A stretch of DNA of 24,525 bases from Pseudomonadota bacterium (GTDB taxonomy: Bacteria > Pseudomonadota > Alphaproteobacteria > Rhizobiales > Xanthobacteraceae): the NCBI GenBank assembly GCA_023417665.1, contig JAEZFA010000242.1, positions 1 to 24,525 on the forward strand, written 5' to 3'. A program made the position numbers and the translations under genes. The first letter of the stretch is position 1. Every line of letters starts with the position of its first letter. This document shows positions 15,741 through 24,509 of the stretch, one piece after another. The notes below the pieces were generated by a model. It had not been told where the DNA came from, did no database searches, and saw only the letters and a program-made list of their open reading frames with translations.

Positions 15741-16739
15741 ATGACTTTGAAGCGGAGAACCTTTCTGCAAGGTGCCGGCGCGGTTGCCGGCCTGTCCGTG
15801 CTCGGCGCGCCCGCCATCGCGCAGAGTAAGACGAAAGTGAAGGTCGGCTACCTGCACACGCCGGCGGTCGACGGCCAGATCTGGACCGGGATCAACAACG
15901 GCAGCTTCGGCAAGCACGGCGTCGAACTGGAAATGGTGCAGTTCACGACCGGCCTCGAGCTGTTCCAGGCCATGATCGGCGGCAGCCTCGACATGCTGTC
16001 GACGGGTGCCGTCGTCTCGAACTTCCCCGCCCGCGGTCAGGGCAAGGTGTTCCTGATCAACAACGTCGAGTTTGCGACCGCGCAGCTCTGGGTGAACTCG
16101 GACATCAAGAGCTTCGCCGATCTGAAGGGCAAGAAGATCTCGACGACGACCGGCACGACCGCGCATGTGTTCCTCGACAATGCGCTGCGGGCCAACAACA
16201 TCAATCCGGGCGATGTCGAAATCGTCAACCAGCGCATGGCCGAAGCCGTCACCTCCTTCATCTCCGGCGCGGTGCCGGCAGTCGCGCTGTGGGTGCCGTT
16301 CGACGTGACCGTGAAGCAGAAGGCGAAGGGCGCCCGCAAGCTCGTCGATGCCTCGGCTTACTATCCGCAGGCCGCGATCGTCGGCGGATGGGCTGCGCGC
16401 AACGAGTATTTCGACAAGAACCGCGAAACTTGCCAGAAAATCATTCGCGGCTGGCAGGAAGCCAACGACCATCTGATCGGGCCGAAATCGTCCGAGGCGA
16501 TCGCCGCGCTGCAGAAGTCGCAGTACCCGCAAGTCCCGCTCGCTGATTTCCAGGAGCAGTTCAAGGCGTCGCGTTATTTCGGCTCGGTCGAATGGCGCAA
16601 GCTCTATGCCGACGGCACGGTCACCAAGTGGCTGCAACAGGTCACCGACTTCTTCGTGAAGTTCGGCAAGATCCAGAACGCCGTTCCTGCAAACCAGTAT
16701 TTCGATCCCAAACTCTTCATCGAAACGATCAAGGTTTAA
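15741..16739 (+). CDS. ABC transporter substrate-binding protein, NitT/TauT (SsuA-like), Tat-exported
   Basis: This 332-residue protein has a twin-arginine signal (KRRTFLQGAGAVAGLSVLG, residues 4-22) and a probable cleavage after AIAQ near residue 28. The mature region has the NitT/TauT binding-protein layout: KVGYLHTPAVDGQIW, then IGGSLDMLSTGAV, and then FADLKGKKISTTTGTTAHVFL, the segment that normally closes over the ligand. It would deliver a ligand to the permease/ATPase pair encoded just upstream. The ATG at 15741 has GGGAG about seven bases before it. Its stop overlaps the GMC oxidoreductase start by one base (TAATG), linking transporter and enzyme closely. Confidence 0.92.
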   Translation: MTLKRRTFLQGAGAVAGLSVLGAPAIAQSKTKVKVGYLHTPAVDGQIWTGINNGSFGKHGVELEMVQFTTGLELFQAMIGGSLDMLSTGAVVSNFPARGQGKVFLINNVEFATAQLWVNSDIKSFADLKGKKISTTTGTTAHVFLDNALRANNINPGDVEIVNQRMAEAVTSFISGAVPAVALWVPFDVTVKQKAKGARKLVDASAYYPQAAIVGGWAARNEYFDKNRETCQKIIRGWQEANDHLIGPKSSEAIAALQKSQYPQVPLADFQEQFKASRYFGSVEWRKLYADGTVTKWLQQVTDFFVKFGKIQNAVPANQYFDPKLFIETIKV

Positions 16740-18340
16740 TGCAGGAATACGACTATATCGTTGTGGGAGCCGGTTCGGCAGGGTGTATCCTGGCGAACCG
16801 GCTTTCTGCTGACCCGAACCTACAGGTGCTGCTGCTCGAAGCCGGAGGCGCGGATCGCAGTTTCTGGCTGCGCCTGCCGGTCGGCTACTACCGGACGATC
16901 TACGACACCCGCTTTTCCCGCCTGTTCGACACCGAACCGAGCGAGGGCAGCGGCGGCCGCAACGTGGTATGGCCGCGCGGCCGCATTCTGGGCGGTTCGT
17001 CGTCGATCAACGGGCTGATCTTCATTCGCGGCCAGCATGAGGATTTCGACGACTGGGAGCGGCTCGGCGCGAAAGGCTGGTCCTACAATTCGGTCCTGCC
17101 CTACTTCAAGAAGATCGAAAGCTATAACGGCGGCGAAAGCCAGTATCACGGCTCGTTCGGCGAGATCGGCGTCTCCGATCTGCGCAACAAGAACGCGTCC
17201 TGTGCCGCCTGGGTCGAGGCGGCAACGCAGTTCGGCCTTCCGCGCAATCCCGATTTCAACGGCGAAACGACCTACGGGGTTGGCGCCTATCAGCTAAGCA
17301 TTCGTGACGGCTGGCGCTCGAGCTCGGCTCGCGCCTTCCTCAAACCTGCAGGCAAACGTGCAAACCTGCATGTCGCAACACACGCGCTTGCAAGCCGTGT
17401 TCTGTTCAAGGGCACGCGCGCGACCGGCGTCGAATACATTCGGGGCGGCGAACGCCACGAGGTCCGCGCGCGCAAGGAAGTCATCCTTTCGAGCGGCGCC
17501 CTGCAATCTCCGCAGTTGTTGCAACTCTCCGGCATCGGCCCCGCCACCCTCCTCCGCCAGCACGGTATTCCGGTCGTGGTCGATGCGCCCGGCGTCGGTC
17601 AGAACCTGCAGGATCACTATCAAGTCCGCACCATCGTGCGGCTGAAGACCGGCGACTCTCTGAATGACGCCGTGCGCAACCCGTTCAAACTCGCAGCCAT
17701 GGGCCTACAATGGCTGGTATCCGGAAGCGGTCCGCTTACGGTCGGCGCCGGCCAGGTCGGCGGAGCGGCCTGCACAAAATACGCACAGAACGGGCGGCCG
17801 GATATCCAGTTCAACGTCATGCCGCTTTCGGTCGACAAGCCGGGCGAGCCGCTGCACGACTATCCGGGATTCACCGCTTCGGCATGGCAGTGTCACCCGC
17901 GTTCGCGCGGCGTGCTTGCGATCCGCTCTGCAGATCCGGCGGTGCAGCCGCGGATCGAGCCGCGCTATCTTTCCGAGGAAGTTGACCGGAACACGGTGGT
18001 TGCGGCGCTGGAAGTGCTCCGCGAAATCTATCGCCAGCCCGCCTTCAGGGACTTCTGGAGCGACGAAATCGTGCCCGGCCCGAATGTGCGCAGCTTCGAC
18101 GAACTCCTCGCCTTTGCCCGCAACGGCGGCGGCACGGTGTTTCATGCGGTCGGCACTTGCCGCATGGGCACGGACGAGGACGCCGTCGTTGACCCGTACC
18201 TTAAGGTACGCGGTGTGGAGGGGCTGCGGATCGCGGACGCATCGGTCATGCCCACGATCACTTCTGCGAATACGAATGCGGCTTCGCTAATGATCGGCGA
18301 GAAAGCCGCCAGTCATATCCTCGACGACAAGGCGGCTTGA
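16739..18340 (+). CDS. GMC family FAD-dependent oxidoreductase (choline dehydrogenase-like)
   Basis: This 533-residue flavoprotein has the N-terminal dinucleotide motif VGAGSAGC (residues 9-16), the GMC signature GRILGGSSSINGLIFIRG (about residues 81-98) and the second signature GALQSPQLLQLSGIGP. The C-terminal catalytic region is FHAVGTCRMG with His469, then SANTNAAS with Asn511/Asn513. GMC enzymes oxidise primary or secondary alcohol groups and pass electrons to O2 or a quinone. The actual alcohol is unknown. The similarity to choline dehydrogenase is family-level, and no betaine aldehyde dehydrogenase or BetI gene is nearby. The start overlaps the binding-protein stop, so it is the last gene of the divergent rightward operon and probably oxidises the imported compound or its product. 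No signal peptide is seen. Confidence 0.92.
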   Translation: MQEYDYIVVGAGSAGCILANRLSADPNLQVLLLEAGGADRSFWLRLPVGYYRTIYDTRFSRLFDTEPSEGSGGRNVVWPRGRILGGSSSINGLIFIRGQHEDFDDWERLGAKGWSYNSVLPYFKKIESYNGGESQYHGSFGEIGVSDLRNKNASCAAWVEAATQFGLPRNPDFNGETTYGVGAYQLSIRDGWRSSSARAFLKPAGKRANLHVATHALASRVLFKGTRATGVEYIRGGERHEVRARKEVILSSGALQSPQLLQLSGIGPATLLRQHGIPVVVDAPGVGQNLQDHYQVRTIVRLKTGDSLNDAVRNPFKLAAMGLQWLVSGSGPLTVGAGQVGGAACTKYAQNGRPDIQFNVMPLSVDKPGEPLHDYPGFTASAWQCHPRSRGVLAIRSADPAVQPRIEPRYLSEEVDRNTVVAALEVLREIYRQPAFRDFWSDEIVPGPNVRSFDELLAFARNGGGTVFHAVGTCRMGTDEDAVVDPYLKVRGVEGLRIADASVMPTITSANTNAASLMIGEKAASHILDDKAA

Positions 18341-18355
18341 GCGCGAAAACGACGG

Positions 18356-18508
18356 TTACGGGTCGCGCAGATCGTCGTCGCGGAGCACACGATAGGACGC
18401 TCCCTCCAGATCGTCATACTGCCCCGACCTGATCGACCAGAAGAAAGCGAGCAGGCCCAAAAGCCCCAGGCTCAGCGCAAGCGGCACGAGGATCACGAGA
18501 ATATTCAT
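18356..18508 (-). CDS. ccoS: cbb3-type cytochrome oxidase assembly protein CcoS (FixS)
   Basis: This 50-residue protein begins MNILVILVPLALSLGLLGLL, a single membrane helix. It continues AFFWSIRSGQYDDLEGASYR, the CcoS pattern of FFW, a basic-polar patch and YDDLEG. CcoS is needed for cofactor insertion into the cbb3 oxidase and is encoded after the copper ATPase CcoI. Here its ATG overlaps the ccoI stop as ATGA. It ends 15 bases from the convergent GMC gene. Length and context make the call firm. Confidence 0.93.
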   Translation of the reverse strand: MNILVILVPLALSLGLLGLLAFFWSIRSGQYDDLEGASYRVLRDDDLRDP

Positions 18509-20733
18509 GCTGGCGCCTTTCTGGCGTCGGGGGGTTCAGGAACGTCGGCGAAACTGCCTTCGCCTGCTTTTCGCTGCCACCATCGCGCCCGCAGGGCGTT
18601 AAGGCTGACCAGTATAGATGATCCCGACATTGCGGCGGCCGCGACTAGCGGCGTGACGAAGCCGAACACGGCCAGCGGTATCGCCACGATATTGTAGGCA
18701 ACGGCGAGCCCGAGATTCTGACGCATGACGCGCTTTGCCTGCGACGCGATATCGATCGCGTCGAGCACGGGCCGGAGATCTTCACCCATAAACATTCCGT
18801 CGGCCTGTGCCTGCGTCAGATCGGCGGCACTGATCGGCGAAAGCGATACATCGGCGGCCGCGAGCGCCGGCGCGTCGTTCAGGCCGTCGCCGACCATCAG
18901 CACGCGATTGCCGGTCGAGCGCAGCGCTTGCAGCACTTCGATCTTCTGCGCCGGCGAGCACGCCGCGTGCCGCGTGTCGATGCCGAGCTCGCGCGCAACC
19001 GCTTCAACGGCCTCATGCCTGTCACCGGAAAGAATAATGATCGCGTAGCCGCGTTGCCGGAGCGCTGCGACGATCTCCCTGGCGTCCCACCGCACGCGCT
19101 GCCCGACGCGAAACTCCGCAAGACGCGGCCCCGCACGGAAGAATATCGAAGACGTGGCGCCGCCCTTTCCTTCGGGCGCCGCGGAACAGAACGCCGCGCT
19201 GCCGAGACGAAGCTCCACACCGTCCACCACGGCCCAAACGCCACGGCCAGGTTCCTCGACAATATTCGGAAGCGGGGCGTGATCGCCGAAGCTGCTTGCA
19301 ACTGCGCGGGCCAGCGGATGCCTGCTGCCGGCAGCGAGCCGTGCTGCAAGTTGCTGCATCTGCGGATCGATCTCTGTGGCATTGCAGACAGCGGCTTCCG
19401 GCAAAGTGAGCGTGCCGGTCTTGTCGAACACGATGGTATCGACCTCTGCGAGACGCTCGATCAGATCGCCTGAGTTGACGAGAAGCTTTCGCTTGAACAG
19501 CTCACCCATCGCCACGACCTGAACCGTCGGCACCGCCAAAGCGAGCGCGCAGGGACAGGTAATGATCAGGACGGCGATTGCCGTGACGACGGCGCCATGA
19601 AACCCGACGCCAGCCAGCAGCCAGCCTGCAAGCGTCAGGAACGCCGCCGCATGCACGACCGGCGCATAAAGTTGCGCCGCGCGGTTCGCCAGATGCATAT
19701 AAGGGAGCCGCGCACTCACCGCGGTATCGATCAGGCGTTCCAGATTTTCGACGAACGAGTTTTGCGCCGATGAAGTAAGCCGGACCTGAAAGCTGCCGTC
19801 GAGGCTGAGCGTTCCTGCGAGGATCGCACGACCTGCCGTGGCGGGAGCGCCTGCAGTTTCGCCGGTCGCGATACTCTCGTCGATCGTGCCCTCGCCCGCT
19901 ACGATCTGACCATCGGCGGGAAACCGCTCGCCCGGCCGCACGAGCACCACATCGCCGGGCCGCAAGTCTTCGACTTCGGCGCTGACAATATGCTCCCCTT
20001 CGACGCGGGTCGCGGACGGCGCGCGCAGCGACGAAACATTATGCGCGGCATTGCGCATGTGCTGACGCGTTATCTGCTCGAGATAACGCCCCAGAAGAAG
20101 AAAGAAAAGCAGCATGATCGCGGAATCGAAATAGGCATGTATGCCGTGGGTCGCGGTTTCATAAAGCGACAGCCCCAGCGCAAGCAGGATGCCGAGTGAA
20201 ATCGGCACATCCATATTGACGCGTCTGGCGCGAAGGGCTTCGAGCGCGCTGCGGAAGAACGGCTGCCCTGCATAGGCGACCGCCGGCAGAACAATCAGCG
20301 CCGAGAGCGAATGGAAAAAGTCCCGTGTTTCCGATGTGATGTCCGTCGCATTGCCGGACCACACGGAAACCGACAGCAGCATCACGTTCATGCCCGCGAA
20401 GCCGGACACCGCCAGGCAACGCAACAGCCATTGCGCGTAGTTCTGCTCGTCGCTTTCCGCGATCTTGCGCAAGAGATGCGCGCGGTAACCGAGCTTCTGA
20501 ATCCGATCGACGATGGACGCCGCGTCCGCGCTGCCGCGCCAGCGCACGAGCACCCGCCGCGTCGAGTAGTTCACGCGCGCTACCAGAATGCCCGGCGTAC
20601 GCTTGAGACCGTCTTCAATAGATTGCACGCAGGCAGCACAGGTGATGCCCTCGACCGCAAACTGCCGCTCGCGCACCTCGCGATCCGCATCCGCTGCAAT
20701 CAGTTTCGGGTTATCGAGGGCTGTCGTTGCCAT
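18505..20733 (-). CDS. ccoI: Copper-transporting P1B-type ATPase CcoI (FixI) for cbb3 oxidase assembly
   Basis: This 742-residue membrane ATPase has one N-terminal heavy-metal domain with GITCAACVQS (Cys32, Cys35). It has the transport motif CPC in ITCPCALALAVP (about residues 393-395), phosphorylation motif DKTGTLT (Asp437), an actuator IATGET near residue 291 and the hinge motif GDGLNDAP. CPC plus the context identify a copper pump of the CcoI/FixI branch, which supplies Cu for the CcoN active site instead of detoxifying the cell. About eight membrane segments are expected. The start is the ATG at 20733, nine bases after the ccoH stop. The stop overlaps ccoS. Confidence 0.95.
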   Translation of the reverse strand: MATTALDNPKLIAADADREVRERQFAVEGITCAACVQSIEDGLKRTPGILVARVNYSTRRVLVRWRGSADAASIVDRIQKLGYRAHLLRKIAESDEQNYAQWLLRCLAVSGFAGMNVMLLSVSVWSGNATDITSETRDFFHSLSALIVLPAVAYAGQPFFRSALEALRARRVNMDVPISLGILLALGLSLYETATHGIHAYFDSAIMLLFFLLLGRYLEQITRQHMRNAAHNVSSLRAPSATRVEGEHIVSAEVEDLRPGDVVLVRPGERFPADGQIVAGEGTIDESIATGETAGAPATAGRAILAGTLSLDGSFQVRLTSSAQNSFVENLERLIDTAVSARLPYMHLANRAAQLYAPVVHAAAFLTLAGWLLAGVGFHGAVVTAIAVLIITCPCALALAVPTVQVVAMGELFKRKLLVNSGDLIERLAEVDTIVFDKTGTLTLPEAAVCNATEIDPQMQQLAARLAAGSRHPLARAVASSFGDHAPLPNIVEEPGRGVWAVVDGVELRLGSAAFCSAAPEGKGGATSSIFFRAGPRLAEFRVGQRVRWDAREIVAALRQRGYAIIILSGDRHEAVEAVARELGIDTRHAACSPAQKIEVLQALRSTGNRVLMVGDGLNDAPALAAADVSLSPISAADLTQAQADGMFMGEDLRPVLDAIDIASQAKRVMRQNLGLAVAYNIVAIPLAVFGFVTPLVAAAAMSGSSILVSLNALRARWWQRKAGEGSFADVPEPPDARKAPA

Positions 20734-20742
20734 GATCGGATT

Positions 20743-21234
20743 CTAGGGAATGCTGATCCGGTTGACGGAACGGAAGACGCGCTCTCCCCCGCGGTCCAGC
20801 GAGACCCTCGCGTTCCACTGGCCCGGCTCTATCTCGGCCTCACCCGCGAACACGCCATTCTCACTGCGGGTAAGCACGACCATATGGTCGTGCCGCTTGT
20901 CGGCGGGGTGGCGAAGCTCCAGCCGCGCACTGAATTCCGCCCAGTTCCGGGGTTCGATGTTCTGCGCAGTCAGGGTAAAACGCGTTGCGCCATTCGTGCC
21001 GGCGCTCGCCACCACGTCCACCCGTATCCGGCTCGCTTCCTGCTTTTTCGCAGCCGCGAGTTCGCGGGCGAATTCAAGCCCGGCCTGGTATGCGTTATTT
21101 GCCTCCACGCCGCCGAATGTACGGATCGCAAGTGTCGCCATCACCGCATTCACCGCGGTGATGACACCGAAGAAGGCGACCAGCGTGATGAAAACCATAC
21201 GGCCAGACACTTTTCTTTCCGGCGTGTGATGCAT
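20743..21234 (-). CDS. ccoH: cbb3 oxidase assembly protein CcoH (FixH)
   Basis: This 163-residue protein has one N-terminal membrane helix (about residues 13-36, VFITLVAFFGVITAVNAVMA) followed by FGGVEANNAYQAGLEF, a FixH hallmark, and a periplasmic beta-rich domain. It assists maturation of the oxidase in step with CcoI. The ATG at 21234 is preferred over an open upstream extension to 21303. It has GGAGAA at good spacing, starts 16 bases after the ccoG stop and gives the family N-terminus, while the extension would overlap ccoG. Confidence 0.92.
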   Translation of the reverse strand: MHHTPERKVSGRMVFITLVAFFGVITAVNAVMATLAIRTFGGVEANNAYQAGLEFARELAAAKKQEASRIRVDVVASAGTNGATRFTLTAQNIEPRNWAEFSARLELRHPADKRHDHMVVLTRSENGVFAGEAEIEPGQWNARVSLDRGGERVFRSVNRISIP

Positions 21235-21250
21235 GGCGCTTGTTCTCCGA

Positions 21251-22717
21251 TCAGGGCGCACGGAAATATCCGCTCGCCGATGCGTTCTGTCCTGTGTTGG
21301 CATCCGTTATTCGCACCGCGATCGGCAGCGACGCCTCCGGCGGCAGTGCGGCATAATTCGTGATGAGCATGCGAAATTCCTGCGTCTGATCCGGCCCTAC
21401 TTCCACGACCAACTGGCCGAGCGTGTTGACTTTCACGCCGATGATTTCGGGTGTGCCGCGGGCGAACCCCTCCACGCTCACGACGAACGCGCGGCGCTCA
21501 TGCAGCTTGTTGGCGATCCGGATCGTGTAGGCATTTCGCACCGCGCCGTCGGAGAGCTTCACGAAAATCGGATTTCGATCGTGTATGAGACTGATGCCGA
21601 GTTCGCTCCGGGTCGTCAGCGTAAAGATCATGATGCCGCCGACCAGCGCGATAATCGCGGCATAGAGTACGGTTCTGGTGCGGACCAGCCGATAGATATT
21701 CGGCAGCCCCTCGGCGCGGCGGGCAATGTTGAGATCGTTGTCGTAGGCAATCAGGCTTTGCGGACGACCGACTTTCTTCATGACGTCGTTGCATGCGTCG
21801 ATGCACAGACCGCACTGGATGCAATCGAGCTGCACGCCTTTGCGAATGTCCACGCCGGTCGGGCACACCCAGACACATTGATTGCAGTCGATGCAATCGC
21901 CGGCCGGCAGCCCGGCATCGCGCTGCTGGACCGACTTCTTCAAAGAGTAACGCGGCTCACCCCGATCATAGCGATAGGTTACGTTCAGCGCATGTTCGTC
22001 GGTCAGCGCGGCCTGAATGCGCGGCCACGGGCACATGTAAGTGCACACCTGCTCGCGCATCAGGCCAGCCAGCGAATAGGTCGTGAATGTCAGAACGCCG
22101 ATTGAAATCCACGCGATCGCCGGCGCCTGAAATGTCGCCAGTTCTTTCACGAGCGTCGGCGCGTCGGCGAAATAGAGTACCCATACGCCGCCGGTCCACC
22201 AGGCGATCACGAGCCAGAGGAAATGCTTTGTGACCTTGCGGGTCGCCTTGCCAAAGCTCCAGGGTGCCGCGTCGAGCGCGATCCGCGCGGCCCGATCACC
22301 CTCGATCCTGCGCTCTACCCAAAGGAACAGATCGGTCCAGACGGTCTGCGGGCACAGATAGCCGCACCACAGCCGGCCCGCGAGCGCGTTCATTAAAAAG
22401 AGTGCAACGGCCGCGATGATCAGGAGCCCGGTGATGTAATAGACTTCCTGCGGCCATATTTCGATGAAGAAGAAATAGAACCGCCGCGACGGGAAATCGA
22501 TGAGCACCGCCTGATCCGGTGCGTTGATGCCGCGATTCCAGCGCACGAACGGCAACAGGTAATAGATTCCGAGCGTGACGAAGAGCAGGACGGACTTGAT
22601 CGTCCTAAAGCGACCATGCACCGCTTTCGGATAGATCTTCCGGTGCGGCGCATAAAGCGGCTCCTCGCTGTCTTCCAGCACGAGACCGTCGTGACGATCT
22701 GCCAAAGGGGCCGCCAT
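21251..22717 (-). CDS. ccoG: cbb3 oxidase accessory protein CcoG (FixG), polyferredoxin-like
   Basis: This 488-residue inner-membrane protein has several hydrophobic segments in the N-terminal half and the NapH/CcoG motif GYLCPQTVWTD. Two 4Fe-4S cysteine clusters occur in CIDCNQCVWVCPTGVDIRKG and DCIQCGLCIDACND, with a C-terminal Ig-like periplasmic domain after the last helix. CcoG is linked to cbb3 oxidase assembly and reported to act on copper reduction. It lies 10 bases after ccoP and is co-directional with the oxidase subunit genes, so the whole cluster probably forms one message in addition to any internal promoter. Confidence 0.95.
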   Translation of the reverse strand: MAAPLADRHDGLVLEDSEEPLYAPHRKIYPKAVHGRFRTIKSVLLFVTLGIYYLLPFVRWNRGINAPDQAVLIDFPSRRFYFFFIEIWPQEVYYITGLLIIAAVALFLMNALAGRLWCGYLCPQTVWTDLFLWVERRIEGDRAARIALDAAPWSFGKATRKVTKHFLWLVIAWWTGGVWVLYFADAPTLVKELATFQAPAIAWISIGVLTFTTYSLAGLMREQVCTYMCPWPRIQAALTDEHALNVTYRYDRGEPRYSLKKSVQQRDAGLPAGDCIDCNQCVWVCPTGVDIRKGVQLDCIQCGLCIDACNDVMKKVGRPQSLIAYDNDLNIARRAEGLPNIYRLVRTRTVLYAAIIALVGGIMIFTLTTRSELGISLIHDRNPIFVKLSDGAVRNAYTIRIANKLHERRAFVVSVEGFARGTPEIIGVKVNTLGQLVVEVGPDQTQEFRMLITNYAALPPEASLPIAVRITDANTGQNASASGYFRAP

Positions 22718-22727
22718 CGGATGCTTC

Positions 22728-23603
22728 TTACTTGCCGCCGCCGAGCGAATGGATATAGGCCGTCAGCGCCTTGATCGTGATATCGTCAAGCCGGTCGACC
22801 CATGCCGGCATCACGCCGCCGCGGCCGTGATAGATTCCATCCACGATGGTTTTTTGGTCCGCGCCGTACAACCATATGGCGTCGGTCAGGTCTGGCGCCC
22901 CTACTTCGGCGCGACCCTTCCCCGTGTCGCCATGACAGGCTGCGCATTGCGCTTCGTAGACCGTCTTTCCTTTCACGACGTCGACGCCTGTAGCCGCCGT
23001 CAAGCCGGAAAGCGTCCGCACATACTCGGCAACGGCAACAATCTCCGGCATCTTGAGCAGCCCGTCGCGGCCGAATGCCGGCATGTTTCCGACATGCGCC
23101 TTGTCGTGGCCGCTGCGGACGCCATAGAGGATCGTAAAAAGGATCTCTTCAGGCTTGCCGCCCCATAGCCATTCATCATCGTTCAGGTTCGGATAGCCCT
23201 TGGCTCCGGTCGCTCCTACGCCGTGACAGCCCGCGCAATTGTCCTGAAAGGTCACCCGTCCCAGCGCGCGTGCGAGATTGAGCAATTCCGGCTGCTTGAG
23301 AATTTCCTCGAGCGGGGCTTCGCGCAGTTTCGCGACAAGCGGGGCGCGGAAGCTTTTGAGTGAATCGAGCTCCTGCTCGACCGCAGCGCGCGAACGCCAG
23401 TCGAGTACGCCCGAGGCATAAGAACTGACAAGCGGCCAGGACGGATAGACCACCCAATAGGCGATCGACCAAACGATGGTCGCGTAGAACATCCACAGCC
23501 ACCATTTGGGCAGCGGCGTATTCAGTTCCTCGATGCCGTCCCATTCGTGACCGGTCGTCTGCTGCTTGGCTTGATCGCCGACTTTCTTCATTTCCGTTGC
23601 CAT
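22728..23603 (-). CDS. ccoP: cbb3 oxidase subunit III, diheme cytochrome c CcoP (FixP)
   Basis: This 291-residue protein has the FixP N-terminal segment with WDGIEELNTPLPKWWLWMF and one membrane helix at about residues 33-54. Two cytochrome c domains follow, with heme motifs CAGCH (residues 123-127) and CAACH (220-224). Likely axial methionines are Met174 (VGNMPAF) and Met265 (GVMPAW). It carries electrons from the cytochrome bc1 complex to CcoO. It is preceded by ccoQ with a three-base gap and followed by ccoG. No sign of truncation is seen. Confidence 0.96.
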   Translation of the reverse strand: MATEMKKVGDQAKQQTTGHEWDGIEELNTPLPKWWLWMFYATIVWSIAYWVVYPSWPLVSSYASGVLDWRSRAAVEQELDSLKSFRAPLVAKLREAPLEEILKQPELLNLARALGRVTFQDNCAGCHGVGATGAKGYPNLNDDEWLWGGKPEEILFTILYGVRSGHDKAHVGNMPAFGRDGLLKMPEIVAVAEYVRTLSGLTAATGVDVVKGKTVYEAQCAACHGDTGKGRAEVGAPDLTDAIWLYGADQKTIVDGIYHGRGGVMPAWVDRLDDITIKALTAYIHSLGGGK

Positions 23604-23606
23604 GGC

Positions 23607-23759
23607 TCAGTCTTCTTTCAACGGCATCTTCGCTGCCTCTTCGTATTTCGCCTTTCCCGATGGCCGCATGACGTAACCAATCATCAGCATGAAGACGGCA
23701 ACGAAGTAGACTAGGCCCCAGGTCTGCGCGAAATTGGCGAGAGCGAGATAGGTTTCCAT
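23607..23759 (-). CDS. ccoQ: cbb3 oxidase subunit IV CcoQ (FixQ)
   Basis: This 50-residue protein begins METYLALANFAQTWGLVYFV, has one membrane helix at about residues 15-31, then MRPSGKAKYEEAAKMPLKED. The helix followed by RPSGK is the CcoQ pattern. CcoQ stabilises the oxidase and helps CcoP join the complex. It sits between ccoO (six-base gap) and ccoP (three-base gap), the normal order. It overlaps no other gene. Confidence 0.93.
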   Translation of the reverse strand: METYLALANFAQTWGLVYFVAVFMLMIGYVMRPSGKAKYEEAAKMPLKED

Positions 23760-23765
23760 GCGCCG

Positions 23766-24500
23766 TTACCTCAAATTCGCTTTGTTCTCGTAGGCCTTGA
23801 AGTCGACGAGCGTGCCGAGCATCTGCAGATAGGCGATCAGCGCGTCAGCCTCCGTCACGCGATCCGGATTGCCGTCGAACTCGCGTGAAACCGCGCCCGG
23901 ATAGCGCTTCTTCAATTCGTCGCCGTCCGGTGCATCGCGGGTCGCCTGCGTGCGCAGGTCTTCACCTGCCCTGGCGATCATGTCCTGCGTGTAGGGAACA
24001 CCGAGATAGGACAGAACCTTCATCCGCGTCTGGACTTCATCCGTCTGCAACGGCGTCTTCGCAAGCCACGGGTAGCCGGGCATGATCGACGTCGGCACGA
24101 CGCTGCGCGGATTGTTCAGATGTTCGAGATGCCAGTCGTCGGAATACTTGCCGCCGACCCTTGCCAGATCCGGCCCGGTACGCTTCGAACCCCACTGAAA
24201 CGGGTGGTCGTACATCGACTCGGCCGCCAGCGAGTACGGGCCGTAGCGCTCAACCTCGTCGCGAAGCGCACGGATCATCTGCGAGTGGCAGACATAGCAG
24301 CCTTCGCGAACGTAGATATCCCTGCCCGCAAGCTCGAGCGGCGTATAGGGCCGGACGCCGCTCACCTTCTCGATCGTGCTCTTGAGGTAGAACAGCGGCG
24401 CGATCTCAACCAATCCTCCGATCGAAATCACGATCAGGATGCCGAAGATGAGAAAGATCGAGTTGCGCTCAAGGATTTGATGCTTTTTCCAGAGTGACAT
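23766..24500 (-). CDS. ccoO: cbb3 oxidase subunit II, monoheme cytochrome c CcoO (FixO)
   Basis: This 244-residue protein has a membrane anchor at about residues 14-37 and one heme-binding motif CYVCH (residues 68-72) in REGCYVCHSQMIRAL, with a later candidate methionine ligand in TSIMPGYPWL. The start is the ATG at 24500, with AGGAAG just upstream. The order ccoO-ccoQ-ccoP and the following ccoGHIS genes match the standard alphaproteobacterial cluster. It passes electrons from CcoP to the CcoN binuclear site. Confidence 0.96.
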   Translation of the reverse strand: MSLWKKHQILERNSIFLIFGILIVISIGGLVEIAPLFYLKSTIEKVSGVRPYTPLELAGRDIYVREGCYVCHSQMIRALRDEVERYGPYSLAAESMYDHPFQWGSKRTGPDLARVGGKYSDDWHLEHLNNPRSVVPTSIMPGYPWLAKTPLQTDEVQTRMKVLSYLGVPYTQDMIARAGEDLRTQATRDAPDGDELKKRYPGAVSREFDGNPDRVTEADALIAYLQMLGTLVDFKAYENKANLR

Positions 24501-24509
24501 TTTTCTTCC

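Noticed and set aside
3120..18340. Choline-O-sulfate utilisation (sulfatase plus choline dehydrogenase-like enzyme)
   Set aside because: No betaine aldehyde dehydrogenase, BetI regulator or choline transporter is present, the GMC gene is in a separate operon with a NitT/TauT transporter, and the sulfatase looks arylsulfatase-like with its own FGE.
18341..18368. GCGCGA/TCGCGC inverted repeat at the convergent end of the GMC and ccoS genes
   Set aside because: The loop is long, there is no T tract and half of it lies within ccoS, so a terminator call is not supported.
22770..22790. CTTGA...TCAAG inverted repeat resembling an FNR/FixK box
   Set aside because: The half-sites TTGA and TCAA are 11 bases apart, not the six expected, and the site lies inside the ccoP coding region.
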